In this document: positions 10,712-19,853 of the stretch, piece by piece
How positions within the stretch are numbered: position 1 is the stretch's first letter
Layout: every line of letters starts with the position of its first letter
Position numbers and translations under genes: made by a program
The notes under the pieces: model-generated
Seen by the model: the letters and a program-made list of their open reading frames with translations, nothing else
Databases searched by the model: none
What the model was told of the DNA's origin: nothing
Assembly (NCBI GenBank): GCA_004028795.1
Contig: SAIW01000006.1
Coordinates: 310,001 to 374,000, forward strand
DNA length: 64,000 nt
Reading direction: 5' to 3'
Source of the DNA: Chitinophagaceae bacterium
GTDB lineage: Bacteria; Bacteroidota; Bacteroidia; Chitinophagales; Chitinophagaceae

Positions 10712-11195
10712 TTCTTACCCAATGTACAAAATCTGTTGCAGGAATTTTTTCTACATTCGATTGCCTTAGCATCGTAACAACCTGCCCTCTATGATAAGTA
10801 GCATGATTAAATAAATGATGCAATACTTCAAATAAAGGCTGTTCAAATGGTTCACCTTTTAAATTTTTATACGCAAATAATTTTTTGAAATCTGCTTCAT
10901 CCATTTCAATTAAATATTCACTCCATAAAACATCTTGTTTGTTTAATAAATCTGCCAGTTCATGCATTGTTGGTTTATAAGTTCCTGAAGTGAGTTCATT
11001 TTTCTCAAGGTTATTCAACCTTTGCCACCAAATGGTTTCAGCTTTTAAAACATGCAGCCAGGTTTCATACAAACCTGCAAAACTGCTGGTAATCGGCTTA
11101 TGTTGTTCATCTTCTTTTAAAGCAAGTACTGTATTTAATAAGGTTTTATTAGCCCAGTGATTATAAGTGGCATATAAACAAAGTAATTCCTTCAT
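10704..11195 (-). CDS. DinB family protein (putative metal-dependent)
   Basis: A 163-residue four-helix-bundle protein of the DinB/YfiT superfamily. The three-histidine metal site is recognisable: His48 in ETWLHVLKAE, and His131 and His135 in the HATYHRGQV motif near the C-terminus. Members include damage-induced proteins and thiol-dependent transferases; the substrate here is unknown. The stop codon falls inside the T-run of the fabH terminator, so the convergent genes overlap in their 3' signals. The ATG start is 55 bases from the divergent sulfur-enzyme gene. Confidence 0.85.
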   Translation of the reverse strand: MKELLCLYATYNHWANKTLLNTVLALKEDEQHKPITSSFAGLYETWLHVLKAETIWWQRLNNLEKNELTSGTYKPTMHELADLLNKQDVLWSEYLIEMDEADFKKLFAYKNLKGEPFEQPLFEVLHHLFNHATYHRGQVVTMLRQSNVEKIPATDFVHWVRTK

Positions 11196-11250
11196 ATTGA
11201 TTTAACTATTTTTGGTTATTGAATTAATTGTACAGTTACTACATAAAATT

Positions 11251-12483
11251 ATGAGCAATTCATCATTCAACTTAACAGGTATTACATCAGTGGCAATGCA
11301 TAGTGCAGAAAGAGAAAATTCTGAACATGCTCACATCACTCCAATCTATGCAACATCAACCTTTACTTTCGATACTATTGAAGAAGGTGCAGCAAGATTT
11401 ATAGGTGCAGATAAAAGTAAAATTTACAGCCGTTGGGGCAACCCAACTTTTGTTGCAGCAGAAAAAACAATTGCAGCAATAGAAAGTTTTGGTTTGAAAG
11501 ATGAAAACAATGAACCGCTGAAACTAAAGGCACTATTGCATTCCAGCGGGCAAGCTGCCATGACAACTTTATTTCTCAGCAACTTAAAAGCAGGCGATAC
11601 AGTTTTATCTCACTACTCTTTATATGGTGGAACTTATGAAGTAATGCATAAAGTTTTAGCAGATGCAGGTATTAATGTTATTATCGCCGATATAAGAAAA
11701 GCTGATGTTTTAGAAGAAGCAATTAAAAAGAATCCTTTCATTAAATTAATTCATATTGAAACTCCCGCAAACCCAACTATCAATTGTATAGATATTGAAG
11801 CAGTAACAAAAATCGCCAAACAGTATAACATCCTCGTTTCAGCAGATAACACTTTTGCTACACCTTATTTACAGCAACCTTTTAAATATGGTGTTGATTT
11901 TGTTTTTCATTCAACAACAAAATTTTTAAATGGGCATGGCACTGCCATTGGTGGTGTATTGATTGGAAGAGATAATGAATACATGAACACAAAAGTTTGG
12001 AAATGGCATGTATTGTTAGGTGGCAATACTAGTCCGTTCGATGCATTTTTATTAAGCAATGGTTTAAAAACGCTGGAATTGAGGATGGACAGGCATTGCA
12101 GTAATGCCATGAAAGTTGCTGAATACTTACAAAATCATGAAGCTGTTGCGTTGGTTAATTATGTTGGTTTGCCAACACATCCTGATAATGAAGTCGCCAA
12201 AAAACAAATGAAACAATTCGGTTCTTTAATAAGTTTTGAATTAAAAAATGGTTATAATGCGGCAACAAAATTTATGAATGCATTGCAAATGTGTACGCAG
12301 GCAACATCTTTAGGAACAGTTGATACATTAATTTCTCACCCTGCAAGTACAAGCCATGTAAGTGTTGCCAAAGAAGAAAGAGAAAAGTTTGGTATTACCG
12401 ATGGTTTAATAAGACTAAGTGTAGGTATTGAAAATATTGAAGATATTTTAAACGATTTTGAGCAGGCATTAAGAAGTTTATAA
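11251..12483 (+). CDS. Cys/Met metabolism PLP-dependent enzyme (methionine gamma-lyase / cystathionine synthase type)
   Basis: A PLP fold-type I trans-sulfuration enzyme of 410 residues. Key residues: Tyr125 in LYGGTYE (cofactor phosphate/substrate contact), Asp199 in SADNTFATPY (pyridine N) and Lys224 in HSTTKFLNGHG (Schiff base). SSGQAAM near residue 100 and the C-terminal RLSVGIENIEDIL are standard. Whether it is a gamma-lyase, O-acetylhomoserine sulfhydrylase or cystathionine gamma-synthase cannot be told from motifs. A TTG 39 bases upstream would add an unlikely 13-residue extension; the ATG giving MSNSSFNLTG is chosen. Confidence 0.9.
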   Translation: MSNSSFNLTGITSVAMHSAERENSEHAHITPIYATSTFTFDTIEEGAARFIGADKSKIYSRWGNPTFVAAEKTIAAIESFGLKDENNEPLKLKALLHSSGQAAMTTLFLSNLKAGDTVLSHYSLYGGTYEVMHKVLADAGINVIIADIRKADVLEEAIKKNPFIKLIHIETPANPTINCIDIEAVTKIAKQYNILVSADNTFATPYLQQPFKYGVDFVFHSTTKFLNGHGTAIGGVLIGRDNEYMNTKVWKWHVLLGGNTSPFDAFLLSNGLKTLELRMDRHCSNAMKVAEYLQNHEAVALVNYVGLPTHPDNEVAKKQMKQFGSLISFELKNGYNAATKFMNALQMCTQATSLGTVDTLISHPASTSHVSVAKEEREKFGITDGLIRLSVGIENIEDILNDFEQALRSL

Positions 12484-12547
12484 AGTATATTTAGTATTCC
12501 CGTCAATATTCAAAAAAATATTCAACTCAACTAAACAAATAACCCTT

Positions 12548-14380
12548 ATGAAAAAAACAATTTTATCAGCCTTATGCTTATTGCTTTCTGCATTAAGCGT
12601 TATAGTTATAGCACAAAAGAAAAACAAAACAGTAACCACCGATAAGTTTGCAGGATTAGATACTGCTTTTGAAAGAGTATTGAAAGACTGGCATGCTGCT
12701 GGTTTTGCAGTTGCCGTTGTTGAAAAGAATAAAGTAATCTATGCCAAAGGATTCGGTTACAGAGATGTTGACAAGAGATTACCTGTAACGCCAAATACAT
12801 TGTTTGCAATTGGCAGTTGTACAAAAGCATTTACAGCCTCTTTATTAGGAATGCTGCAAAAGGAAAATAAAATAAACCTCGATAATCCGGTTAGAGAATA
12901 TTTACCTGAATTAAAATTTTATAACGATAATATGAATAATCAGATTATTGTTAGAGATCTGATGACACATAGAACAGGTTTACCTCGCCACGATTATTCG
13001 TGGTATTTATTTTCTTCAACATCAAGAGATAGTTTGTTAAGAAGAATTCAATACATGCAGCCAACAGCAGGCATCAGAGAAAAATGGCAATACAATAACT
13101 TCATGTTTTTGGTGCAAGGGATGATTGCAGAAAAAATTAATAAGAAAAAATGGGAAGTTTTAGTAAAAGAAAACATTTTCGATAAGCTTGACATGACTCG
13201 TTCCAATTTCTCTGTCTTAACAATGAGCAAAGATTCAAATGCATCAATAGGTTATAGTATAAAGAATGACAGCATCATAAAAAAATTAGATTACTACAAT
13301 ATTGATGCAATGGGCCCTGCGGGTAGCATTAACAGTTCTGTGAATGAAATGAGCAATTGGGTAATTACCTGGATTAACGGAGGAAAATTTAATGGCAAAG
13401 AAATTATTCCTTCAAATTATGTTACTGAAGCACAAAGCAGTCAAATGGTTATTGCAGGTGCATTGCCAAGCAAAGAACATCCTGATGTGCATTTATCTAA
13501 TTATGGTTTTGGTTGGTTTATTTCGTCTTATCGTGGTCATTACAGAGTGGAACATGGTGGCAATATTGATGGCTTCAGTGCCAACACTTGCTTCTTTCCC
13601 AGCGATAGTATCGGTATTATTGTTTTAACCAATCAGAACGGATCGGCTGTTCCATCTATTGTAAGAAATATTATTGCAGACAGGGTTTTGAATCTTTCTT
13701 CATTCCCTTGGAATGATTCGCTGAAAGCCGCTGCCGATAAGGCAAAAGCAACTGCGAAAGAATCTGAAAAAAATGCACTAAGCAATAGGAAAGTAAATAC
13801 AAAACCTTCTCATCCATTAAAAGATTATGAGGGTTTATTTAGCAATCCGGGCTATGGTACTGCTGAAGTATATGTAAAGAATGATTCTCTATTTATCAAA
13901 ATGGGGCCTACAGATATTACCTGGTTAAAACATTATCATTACGATATATTTCAACCTTTCGATGTAGATAAAAAAGAAGGCATTGATACTTCATCTAATT
14001 CTCCTGCAAGAATTTCTTTTACTATGAACGATGCCGGGGATATTGTTGCATTGAACTCACAATTGGAGGCAGGTTTAGATCCTATCAAATTCACAAAAAA
14101 GCCTAAAGCAAAAGAGATCAGTGTTGCAGATATGAAAAAATATGAAGGTGAATATGAGTTGGCACCTAATGTAAATGCTAAAGTGTATATTAAAGAAAAT
14201 AAGCTGTATGCATTTGTGCCTGGTCAACCCGAATATGAATTAATGAATGTTGATACCAACAAATTTGCTTTAAAAATATTGGATGGCTATTTCATTTTGT
14301 TTGACGTAACCGATAAAAATGTTACTACTGCATTAACATTCATTCAACCAAATGGCAATTTCAAAGCCAAGAAAAAATAA
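12548..14380 (+). CDS. Secreted serine hydrolase, beta-lactamase class C family with DUF3471
   Basis: A 610-residue protein with a signal peptide (residues 1-22, ending VIVIAQ). The class C beta-lactamase/penicillin-binding fold has Ser90-x-x-Lys93 (SCTK), Tyr182-Asn-Asn184 (YxN-type) and HGG at 336-338. After residue ~410 a DUF3471 region (HPLKDYEGLFSNPGYGTAEV) and a further beta-rich tail resemble other class C esterases/peptidases. A role in D-amino-acid peptides or ester cleavage is plausible. The next gene starts 25 bases after the stop and is a D-aminoacylase relative, suggesting a two-gene unit for D-amino-acid-containing peptides (inference). Confidence 0.88.
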   Translation: MKKTILSALCLLLSALSVIVIAQKKNKTVTTDKFAGLDTAFERVLKDWHAAGFAVAVVEKNKVIYAKGFGYRDVDKRLPVTPNTLFAIGSCTKAFTASLLGMLQKENKINLDNPVREYLPELKFYNDNMNNQIIVRDLMTHRTGLPRHDYSWYLFSSTSRDSLLRRIQYMQPTAGIREKWQYNNFMFLVQGMIAEKINKKKWEVLVKENIFDKLDMTRSNFSVLTMSKDSNASIGYSIKNDSIIKKLDYYNIDAMGPAGSINSSVNEMSNWVITWINGGKFNGKEIIPSNYVTEAQSSQMVIAGALPSKEHPDVHLSNYGFGWFISSYRGHYRVEHGGNIDGFSANTCFFPSDSIGIIVLTNQNGSAVPSIVRNIIADRVLNLSSFPWNDSLKAAADKAKATAKESEKNALSNRKVNTKPSHPLKDYEGLFSNPGYGTAEVYVKNDSLFIKMGPTDITWLKHYHYDIFQPFDVDKKEGIDTSSNSPARISFTMNDAGDIVALNSQLEAGLDPIKFTKKPKAKEISVADMKKYEGEYELAPNVNAKVYIKENKLYAFVPGQPEYELMNVDTNKFALKILDGYFILFDVTDKNVTTALTFIQPNGNFKAKKK

Positions 14381-14405
14381 TCATTCATTCATAAATAAAT
14401 TCATC

Positions 14406-16079
14406 ATGAAAAAAAGATCGCTGATTATTTCTTTTTGTGTTTTGTTTTTGGTTTCATGTACTTCCAAAAAATATGATACCATTATACGAAACGGTTTGGT
14501 GTTTGATGGAAACGGTGGAGATGCATTTACTGCAGATATTGCTATAGATCACGATACTATTGCATTTATTGGTGATTTAAAAAATGCAACCGCCAAAAAT
14601 GAAATAGATGCAAAAGGTAATGCTGTGGCTCCCGGTTTTATTAATATGATGGGGCATAGTGAAATTGCTCTTATTCAAGATGGCAGATGCCAAAGCGATA
14701 TTAAACAAGGTGTAACAACGGAAATTTTTGGTGAGTTTAGTATGGGGCCTCTGAATGCAGATATGAAAAAACAAATGCAGGACGGGCAAGGTGATATTAA
14801 ATTTAAAGTTGCTTGGAATACATTGGGCGAATACATGAATTATCTTGAAAAGAAAGGTATTTCCTGCAACATTGCATCATTTGTAGGAACAGGCGTTGTT
14901 CGTCAATATGTTATTGGTGAAGATAACAAAGCTCCCACTGCTGCTCAGTTAGACAGCATGAAGTTATTAGTAAGACAAGCCATGCAACAAGGTGCTTTGG
15001 GTGTAACCAATGCTTTGATTTATCCTGTTGATTTTTTTGCAAAGACAGATGAATTGATTGCACTATCTAAAGAAGCTGCAAAATATGGCGGCACTTATTC
15101 CAGTCATATCAGAAGTGAAGGCAACAAATTTTTAGAAGCTGTTGATGAAATTATTACCATTTCAAAAGAAGCGAAAATTCCTGTTGAGATATTTCATTTA
15201 AAAGCTGCTGGAAAGAATAATTGGAATAAGATGGACAGCGCCATTACCAAAATTGAGAATGCAAGAAATGAAGGATTAGATGTTACGGCCGACATGTACA
15301 CTTATTTGGCTGGCGCAACAGGTTTAACTTCGTCATTCCCTCCAACATTGCAAGATGGCGGTTTTGGAAAATTATGGCAACGCTTGCATGATCCCATCAT
15401 AAGAAAAAATATGATCAAAGCCATGAACACCAATGCAACAGATTGGGAAAATTTATATTATGGTGCAGGTGGAGCGGACAAAGTATTATTGTTGGATTTT
15501 AAACAAGATTCTCTCAAAAAATATATTGGTAAAACTTTGGCAGAAGTTGCGAAGTTGCGTCATAAAACACCTGAAGAAACTGCTATGGACTTAATTGTGC
15601 AAGACAGCACGAGAGTTGGCGTTGCTTACTTTTTAATGAATGAAGACAATGTAAAAAAACAAGTTGCACTGCCTTGGGTTAGTTTCGGCAGTGATGAAGC
15701 TTCTTATACCAACGAAGGTGTTTTCCTAAAATCAAATGCACACCCCAGAGCTTATGGAAATTTTGCAAGAGTAATTGGTCATTACAGCAGAGATGAAAAA
15801 GTTGTTTCACTTCCAATGGCCATTTATAAATTAGCAAACCTCCCTACTAAAAAATTAAAATTGCAAAAAAGAGGAGAACTGAAAGTGGGTAATTATGCAG
15901 ACATTATTGTGTTCAATCCTTCAGCAATAAAAGACAATGCCACTTACCAAAAACCACATCAATATGCTGATGGGATGATTGATGTTTTTGTAAATGGGGT
16001 ACAAGTTTTAAAAGATGGCAAGCATACCAATACAAATGCCGGTGTTTTTATAAAGGGACCGGGTTTTGGTATGAAATAA
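14406..16079 (+). CDS. N-acyl-D-amino-acid deacylase family amidohydrolase lipoprotein
   Basis: A lipoprotein of 557 residues: MKKRSLIISFCVLFLVSC gives a lipobox with Cys18, so it is membrane-anchored in the periplasm or outer membrane. It belongs to the D-aminoacylase/dihydroorotase-like amidohydrolases: opening strand YDTIIRNGLVFDGNG, SSHIRSEG and EIFHLKAAG for the histidine ligands, SFGSDEASY for the Asp, and C-terminal GELKVGNYADIIVFNP. The usual HxH pair after PGFI is absent (GFINMMGHSE). The frame extends 54 bases upstream into the preceding gene, but only the inner ATG gives the lipoprotein signal. It is probably cotranscribed with the serine hydrolase. Confidence 0.87.
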   Translation: MKKRSLIISFCVLFLVSCTSKKYDTIIRNGLVFDGNGGDAFTADIAIDHDTIAFIGDLKNATAKNEIDAKGNAVAPGFINMMGHSEIALIQDGRCQSDIKQGVTTEIFGEFSMGPLNADMKKQMQDGQGDIKFKVAWNTLGEYMNYLEKKGISCNIASFVGTGVVRQYVIGEDNKAPTAAQLDSMKLLVRQAMQQGALGVTNALIYPVDFFAKTDELIALSKEAAKYGGTYSSHIRSEGNKFLEAVDEIITISKEAKIPVEIFHLKAAGKNNWNKMDSAITKIENARNEGLDVTADMYTYLAGATGLTSSFPPTLQDGGFGKLWQRLHDPIIRKNMIKAMNTNATDWENLYYGAGGADKVLLLDFKQDSLKKYIGKTLAEVAKLRHKTPEETAMDLIVQDSTRVGVAYFLMNEDNVKKQVALPWVSFGSDEASYTNEGVFLKSNAHPRAYGNFARVIGHYSRDEKVVSLPMAIYKLANLPTKKLKLQKRGELKVGNYADIIVFNPSAIKDNATYQKPHQYADGMIDVFVNGVQVLKDGKHTNTNAGVFIKGPGFGMK

Positions 16080-16113
16080 ATAATACAATGAGTTCTATAA
16101 AGGTGAATGTGCT

Positions 16114-16563
16114 ATGCAAATAAATATTAGAAGGGCTGAAAGAAAAGATTGTAAAAGGTTATTGGAACTGATCAATGAATTGGCGATTTATGAAAAAGCT
16201 CCCGAAGAAGTAACCGTAACATTAGAACATTTTGAAGAAAGTGGATTCGGCTCAAACCCGGTATGGTGGGCATTTGTAGCCGAAGAGGACCATACTGTTC
16301 AAGGCTTTGCTTTATACTATATTCGATATTCAACATGGAAAGGTCAATGTTTATATTTAGAAGATTTTTTAGTAACCGAAAATGCGAGAGGCAAGGGAAT
16401 CGGAAAATTATTATTTGATAAAGTGATTGAAGAATGTAAAGAAAAAGGATTTAAAAGAATGGTTTGGCAAGTATTGGAATGGAATGAACCTGCCATTAAT
16501 TTTTATAAAAAATACAATGCTACTTTAGACCCTGAATGGGTGAATGGAATTTTGGATTTTTAA
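16114..16563 (+). CDS. GNAT family N-acetyltransferase (SSAT-like)
   Basis: A 149-residue GNAT enzyme. The acetyl-CoA pyrophosphate loop is NARGKGIGKLLFDKV near residue 91, preceded by the strand CLYLEDFLVT and followed by WNEPAINFYKKYNA. The N-terminal IRRAERKDCKRLLELINELAIYEKAPEEV and the LEDFLV segment resemble spermidine/spermine and thialysine acetyltransferases, so a diamine or lysine-analogue acceptor is a reasonable guess. It starts 34 bases after the amidohydrolase stop and ends before a convergent hairpin. Confidence 0.88.
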   Translation: MQINIRRAERKDCKRLLELINELAIYEKAPEEVTVTLEHFEESGFGSNPVWWAFVAEEDHTVQGFALYYIRYSTWKGQCLYLEDFLVTENARGKGIGKLLFDKVIEECKEKGFKRMVWQVLEWNEPAINFYKKYNATLDPEWVNGILDF

Positions 16564-16608
16564 ATATGCAAATGTTTAAATCATAATCATCAACACATTT
16601 GCATATTT
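16562..16608. terminator. Long hairpin between convergent genes
   Basis: A perfect 14-bp inverted repeat (AAATATGCAAATGT and its complement) with a 19-base loop fills the gap between the GNAT gene and fabD, which converge. No long T-run follows on the plus strand; a bidirectional terminator is the simplest reading. Confidence 0.6.
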
Positions 16609-16626
16609 TATACTTCGCACATTAAA

Positions 16627-17520
16627 TTAATTCACTCCATCAACAACAGTTTCTTTATTTATTTTTTGCACTAAGCCCTGCAATACTTTACCGGGGCCAA
16701 CTTCAGTAAAATGTGTTGCACCGTCTGCAATCATTGCGTTAACGCTTTGTGTCCATTTAACTGCACCTGTTAATTGTGCAATTAGATTTTCTTTGATGGT
16801 ATCTGCATCGGTAACTGCTTTTGCAACCACATTCTGATAAACAGGAAAAGAGGGTTTATTAAAAACGGTTTCTTTTATAGCTGCAGCTAATTCTTCTTTA
16901 GCAGGTTCCATTAAAGGGCTGTGAAATGCACCGCCAACCGGTAATACCAACGCTCGTTTTGCACCCGCTGCTTTTAATCTTGCACAAGCTTCTTCAACAC
17001 CTCTTACACTACCGCTGATAACTAATTGACCCGGGCAATTGTAATTGGCAGGTACTACAATTTCAAATGTTTCATTTTCAACCAAAGCACAAATCTGTTC
17101 TGCCATTGTATCATCTAAACCTAAAATGGCAGCCATGCTCGAAGGCTTTATTTCACAGGCTTTTTGCATGGCATTGGCACGTATGCTTACTAACCGTAAA
17201 GCATCTTCAAAACTTAAAGTATTATTAGCAACCAAGGCAGAAAATTCTCCTAATGAATGCCCGGCAACCATATCAGGTTTTGCATCATGCAATGTTTTAA
17301 AAGCAATTACAGAATGAAGAAAAACAGCCGGCTGTGTAACTTTTGTTTGCTTTAATTCTTCATCTGTTCCGTTAAACATAATATCACTTATACTAAAGCC
17401 GAGAATATCATTGGCACGTTCAAATAATTCTTTAGCTGCTTCATTCGTTTCATATAAATTTTTTCCCATTCCGCTGAATTGAGAACCCTGGCCCGGAAAT
17501 ACAAATGCATGTTTACTCAT
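16627..17520 (-). CDS. fabD: Malonyl-CoA:ACP transacylase
   Basis: FabD moves malonyl from CoA to ACP. The ~297-residue protein opens with HAFVFPGQGSQFSGMG, has the nucleophile Ser89 in GHSLGEFSA and His200 in AFHSPLM, and ends with FTEVGPGKVLQGLVQKI. Start choice: ATG at 17520 gives MSKHAFVFPGQ, the family norm; an ATG three codons upstream (MKVMSK) and a TTG further up are also open. A terminator separates it from folE upstream, so it probably has its own promoter in the short gap. Confidence 0.96.
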   Translation of the reverse strand: MSKHAFVFPGQGSQFSGMGKNLYETNEAAKELFERANDILGFSISDIMFNGTDEELKQTKVTQPAVFLHSVIAFKTLHDAKPDMVAGHSLGEFSALVANNTLSFEDALRLVSIRANAMQKACEIKPSSMAAILGLDDTMAEQICALVENETFEIVVPANYNCPGQLVISGSVRGVEEACARLKAAGAKRALVLPVGGAFHSPLMEPAKEELAAAIKETVFNKPSFPVYQNVVAKAVTDADTIKENLIAQLTGAVKWTQSVNAMIADGATHFTEVGPGKVLQGLVQKINKETVVDGVN

Positions 17521-17548
17521 TACTTTCATTTTAAATGGCGTCAAATGT

Positions 17549-17580
17549 AAAATAAAAACCCCGACAGAGAACTATCGGGG
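17549..17580 (-). terminator. Rho-independent terminator of folE
   Basis: On the minus strand CCCCGA...TCGGGG forms a GC-rich stem (6 bp, one mismatch, 2 more bp) followed by TTTTTATTTTA. It lies ~25 bases after the folE stop and ~30 bases before fabD, ending the queD-folE transcript. Confidence 0.85.
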
Positions 17581-17604
17581 AAATACTCAATGTGTGTTTT
17601 CAGC

Positions 17605-18324
17605 TTAGAACTCGGTCTTTAGTTCCAAGTATTTTAAAAACTCGTTTTTCTTTTGTTCTTCTTTAAATGCACCTCCGTAAAATGCAGTAATGGTGCTGCT
17701 CGTATCATCTTCTACTCCACGGCTGGCAACACATAAATGCTTAGCATCTATAACAATTGCCACATCTTCTGTTCCTAAAGTTTTTTGTAATTCTTTTCCA
17801 ATCTGCATGGTTAAACGCTCCTGCACCTGCGGGCGTTTAGCATAATATTCTACTAATCTGTTTAATTTACTCAAACCGATTACTTTACCATTGCTTATAT
17901 AAGCAACATGTGCTTTACCGATTATCGGTACAAAATGATGTTCGCAATTACTGTAAAATGAAATATTTTTTTCTACCAGCATTTCATTGTACTTGTATTT
18001 GTTCTCAAATAAAGCAACAGATGGCTTATTGGCAGGATTTAACCCGCTAAAGATTTCTTTAATATACATTTTGGCAACACGTTTAGGTGTACCTTTTAAG
18101 CTGTCATCAGTTAAATCTAAACCCATAATTTCCATAATGCTTCTGAAATGTTTTTCTATCTGCTGCATTTTTTCTGCTTCAGTTAAAACAAACGCATCTT
18201 CACGTAAAGGTGTATCAACCGATGTGCTTACATGATTATCTCCTATTTCATCAATCAGAATATCACTCAACTCAATCTTATCTCCGTTAAGCTGGATATT
18301 CAACAAAGTTTCGTTCTGTTTCAT
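17605..18324 (-). CDS. folE: GTP cyclohydrolase I
   Basis: FolE converts GTP to dihydroneopterin triphosphate, the entry to folate and pterin synthesis. The 239-residue protein carries the zinc ligands Cys127 and His130 (SNCEHHF) and Cys198 (KHLCVASRG), plus the substrate motif GLSKLNRLVEYYAKRPQVQE. The ~45-residue N-terminal extension is not conserved in the enzyme core. Its ATG lies 38 bases inside the end of the queD-type gene, so the two are translationally close. A terminator follows. Confidence 0.96.
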   Translation of the reverse strand: MKQNETLLNIQLNGDKIELSDILIDEIGDNHVSTSVDTPLREDAFVLTEAEKMQQIEKHFRSIMEIMGLDLTDDSLKGTPKRVAKMYIKEIFSGLNPANKPSVALFENKYKYNEMLVEKNISFYSNCEHHFVPIIGKAHVAYISNGKVIGLSKLNRLVEYYAKRPQVQERLTMQIGKELQKTLGTEDVAIVIDAKHLCVASRGVEDDTSSTITAFYGGAFKEEQKKNEFLKYLELKTEF

Positions 18325-18697
18325 ATAATCTTATTTGTAGTTCTAAATCCTTATCCAGCTTAGGTTTTATTAAATTGTAAATTACAATGGCAATATGCTC
18401 TGCTGTAGGATTTAATTCTTTAAATTCTGTTGTATCTAAGTTTAAATTTTTATGATCGAATCTGCTTATTACTTCTTCTCTTATTATTTTACTCAACCAC
18501 TTCATATCAACCACATACCCCGTTTCTTTGTTCGGCACTCCTGTAACTTTTACAATTAAATCATAGTTGTGCCCGTGATAGTTGGCATTATTACATAAGC
18601 CGAAAACATTTTTATTTTCTTCTTCACTTAAAGCATTGTTATGCAACCTGTGGGCAGCATTAAAATGCTCTTTTCTGTAAACAGCAACTTTATTCAT
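18287..18697 (-). CDS. queD: 6-carboxytetrahydropterin synthase / 6-pyruvoyltetrahydropterin synthase family
   Basis: A 136-residue T-fold enzyme. Zinc ligands His16 (FNAAHRL), His41 and His43 (YHGHNY) and the catalytic Cys35 (GLCNNANYH) are visible, as are FDHKNLNLD and the PTAEHIA motif. It uses dihydroneopterin triphosphate, the FolE product, giving 6-carboxytetrahydropterin for queuosine or a tetrahydropterin. The 38-base overlap with folE supports a joint pterin/preQ pathway. The two family functions cannot be separated from motifs alone. Confidence 0.92.
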   Translation of the reverse strand: MNKVAVYRKEHFNAAHRLHNNALSEEENKNVFGLCNNANYHGHNYDLIVKVTGVPNKETGYVVDMKWLSKIIREEVISRFDHKNLNLDTTEFKELNPTAEHIAIVIYNLIKPKLDKDLELQIRLYETERNFVEYPA

Positions 18698-19125
18698 ACA
18701 TCATTACTATGTAGGTTCAATAACTTCAGCCCGATTTTAGTATTTCCTGATTCATTTCCGGAAATAACGTCGCACACTTCAACGCTGTTACAACAATAAA
18801 CACTTTATATTCTTTGTGAGTACCGTTATTAACCGCAGGTACTGTGCCGAAAGTGTGCCGGTCAAGTGTCCCTGCAAATAGAAAGCCATTATTAATAACG
18901 TTTCAATAGCCTTGTACTTACTAAAAATTTATCCTTTTATTACCGCTGCGAAACTACGTACGAATAATATAACCGCAGAGTTCTTTTTTTGTTCAGTATC
19001 AATTAAGAAAATATTTTAACCAAAATCGCAAATGAAGAGGTATTCCGCCAATCTGTCTGCCAAAATACTATTGCATAATATTTGAAAACAGTAAAACCTT
19101 ATCTTCAACGCATAATTTTTTTAGA
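18698..19125. other. 428-base intergenic region with inverted repeats, possible structured RNA or leader
   Basis: No credible ORF is seen. Between about 18770 and 18900 several complementary segments occur: CGTTATTAA (18824-18832) with TTAATAACG (18892-18900), GCACACTT (18772-18779) with AAGTGTGC (18851-18858), GTACC (18820-18824) with GGTAC (18838-18842), and GCAGG (18835-18839) with CCTGC (18871-18875). Some pairings compete. This core looks richer in GC than the flanks. No RNase P, tmRNA or SRP RNA core motif was recognised. It also has to hold the promoters of the divergent queD and clpP genes. Confidence 0.35.
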
Positions 19126-19827
19126 ATGAATATTGGAAAAGAGTTTGAGAAATACGCTGTTAAACATAAAGGTATCAGCAGTAACACCTTACATAGTTAC
19201 CAAACCTATTTTAACCCTACTAATTTAACACCTTATATCATTGAAGAAAGACCTTTGAACATTGCACAGATGGATGTTTTCAGCCGTTTAATGATGGACA
19301 GAATTATTTTTTTAGGGCAGGGAATTGATGATTATGTTGCCAACATTATAACTGCTCAATTACTGTTTTTAGAAAGTGTTGACCGTACAAGGGATATTCA
19401 AATGTATATTAATAGCCCGGGTGGCAGTGTTTATGCCGGTTTGGGCGTTTATGACACAATGCAGTTTATAGGCCCGGATGTGAGTACCATTTGTACCGGT
19501 ATTGCAGCCAGTATGGGACAATTGCTATTATGTGCCGGTGTTAAAGGCAAAAGAACAGCCTTGAAACACAGCCGTATTATGATGCATCAACCAAGCGGTG
19601 CTATCGGTGGTCAAGCCTCTGATATTCAGATTACAGCAAGAGAAATTAAGAAATTGAAACATGAGTTGTATGCAATTACAGCACATCATACTAATAAAGA
19701 CGTTGAAACAATTGCTAAAGACAGTGAACGAGATTTCTGGATGACTGCTTTAGAAGCCAAAGAATATGGTTTGGTTGATGAAGTTTTATTAACCAATCCG
19801 AGAAAAGCAAATAAAGAGAGCAAATAA
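19126..19827 (+). CDS. clpP: ATP-dependent Clp protease proteolytic subunit, first copy
   Basis: A ClpP serine protease subunit of 233 residues. The oxyanion segment NSPGGSV is near residue 97, Ser129 in GIAASMGQ, His154 in MMHQPSG, and a later ERDFWM segment falls where the catalytic acid is expected. An N-terminal extension of ~40 residues precedes the conserved RLMMDRIIFLGQGIDD. It is followed after 26 bases by a second clpP and then clpX, so the three are probably one operon. Both ClpPs look catalytically competent, suggesting mixed or alternative tetradecamers. Confidence 0.95.
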   Translation: MNIGKEFEKYAVKHKGISSNTLHSYQTYFNPTNLTPYIIEERPLNIAQMDVFSRLMMDRIIFLGQGIDDYVANIITAQLLFLESVDRTRDIQMYINSPGGSVYAGLGVYDTMQFIGPDVSTICTGIAASMGQLLLCAGVKGKRTALKHSRIMMHQPSGAIGGQASDIQITAREIKKLKHELYAITAHHTNKDVETIAKDSERDFWMTALEAKEYGLVDEVLLTNPRKANKESK

Positions 19828-19853
19828 TTAATAATTAGTAATTCATAATTCTA

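Noticed and set aside
18760-18905. SRP RNA or RNase P RNA
   Set aside because: The gap has GGTCAAGTGTCC but lacks the GGAAG-AGC tetraloop region of SRP RNA and the conserved RNase P cores.
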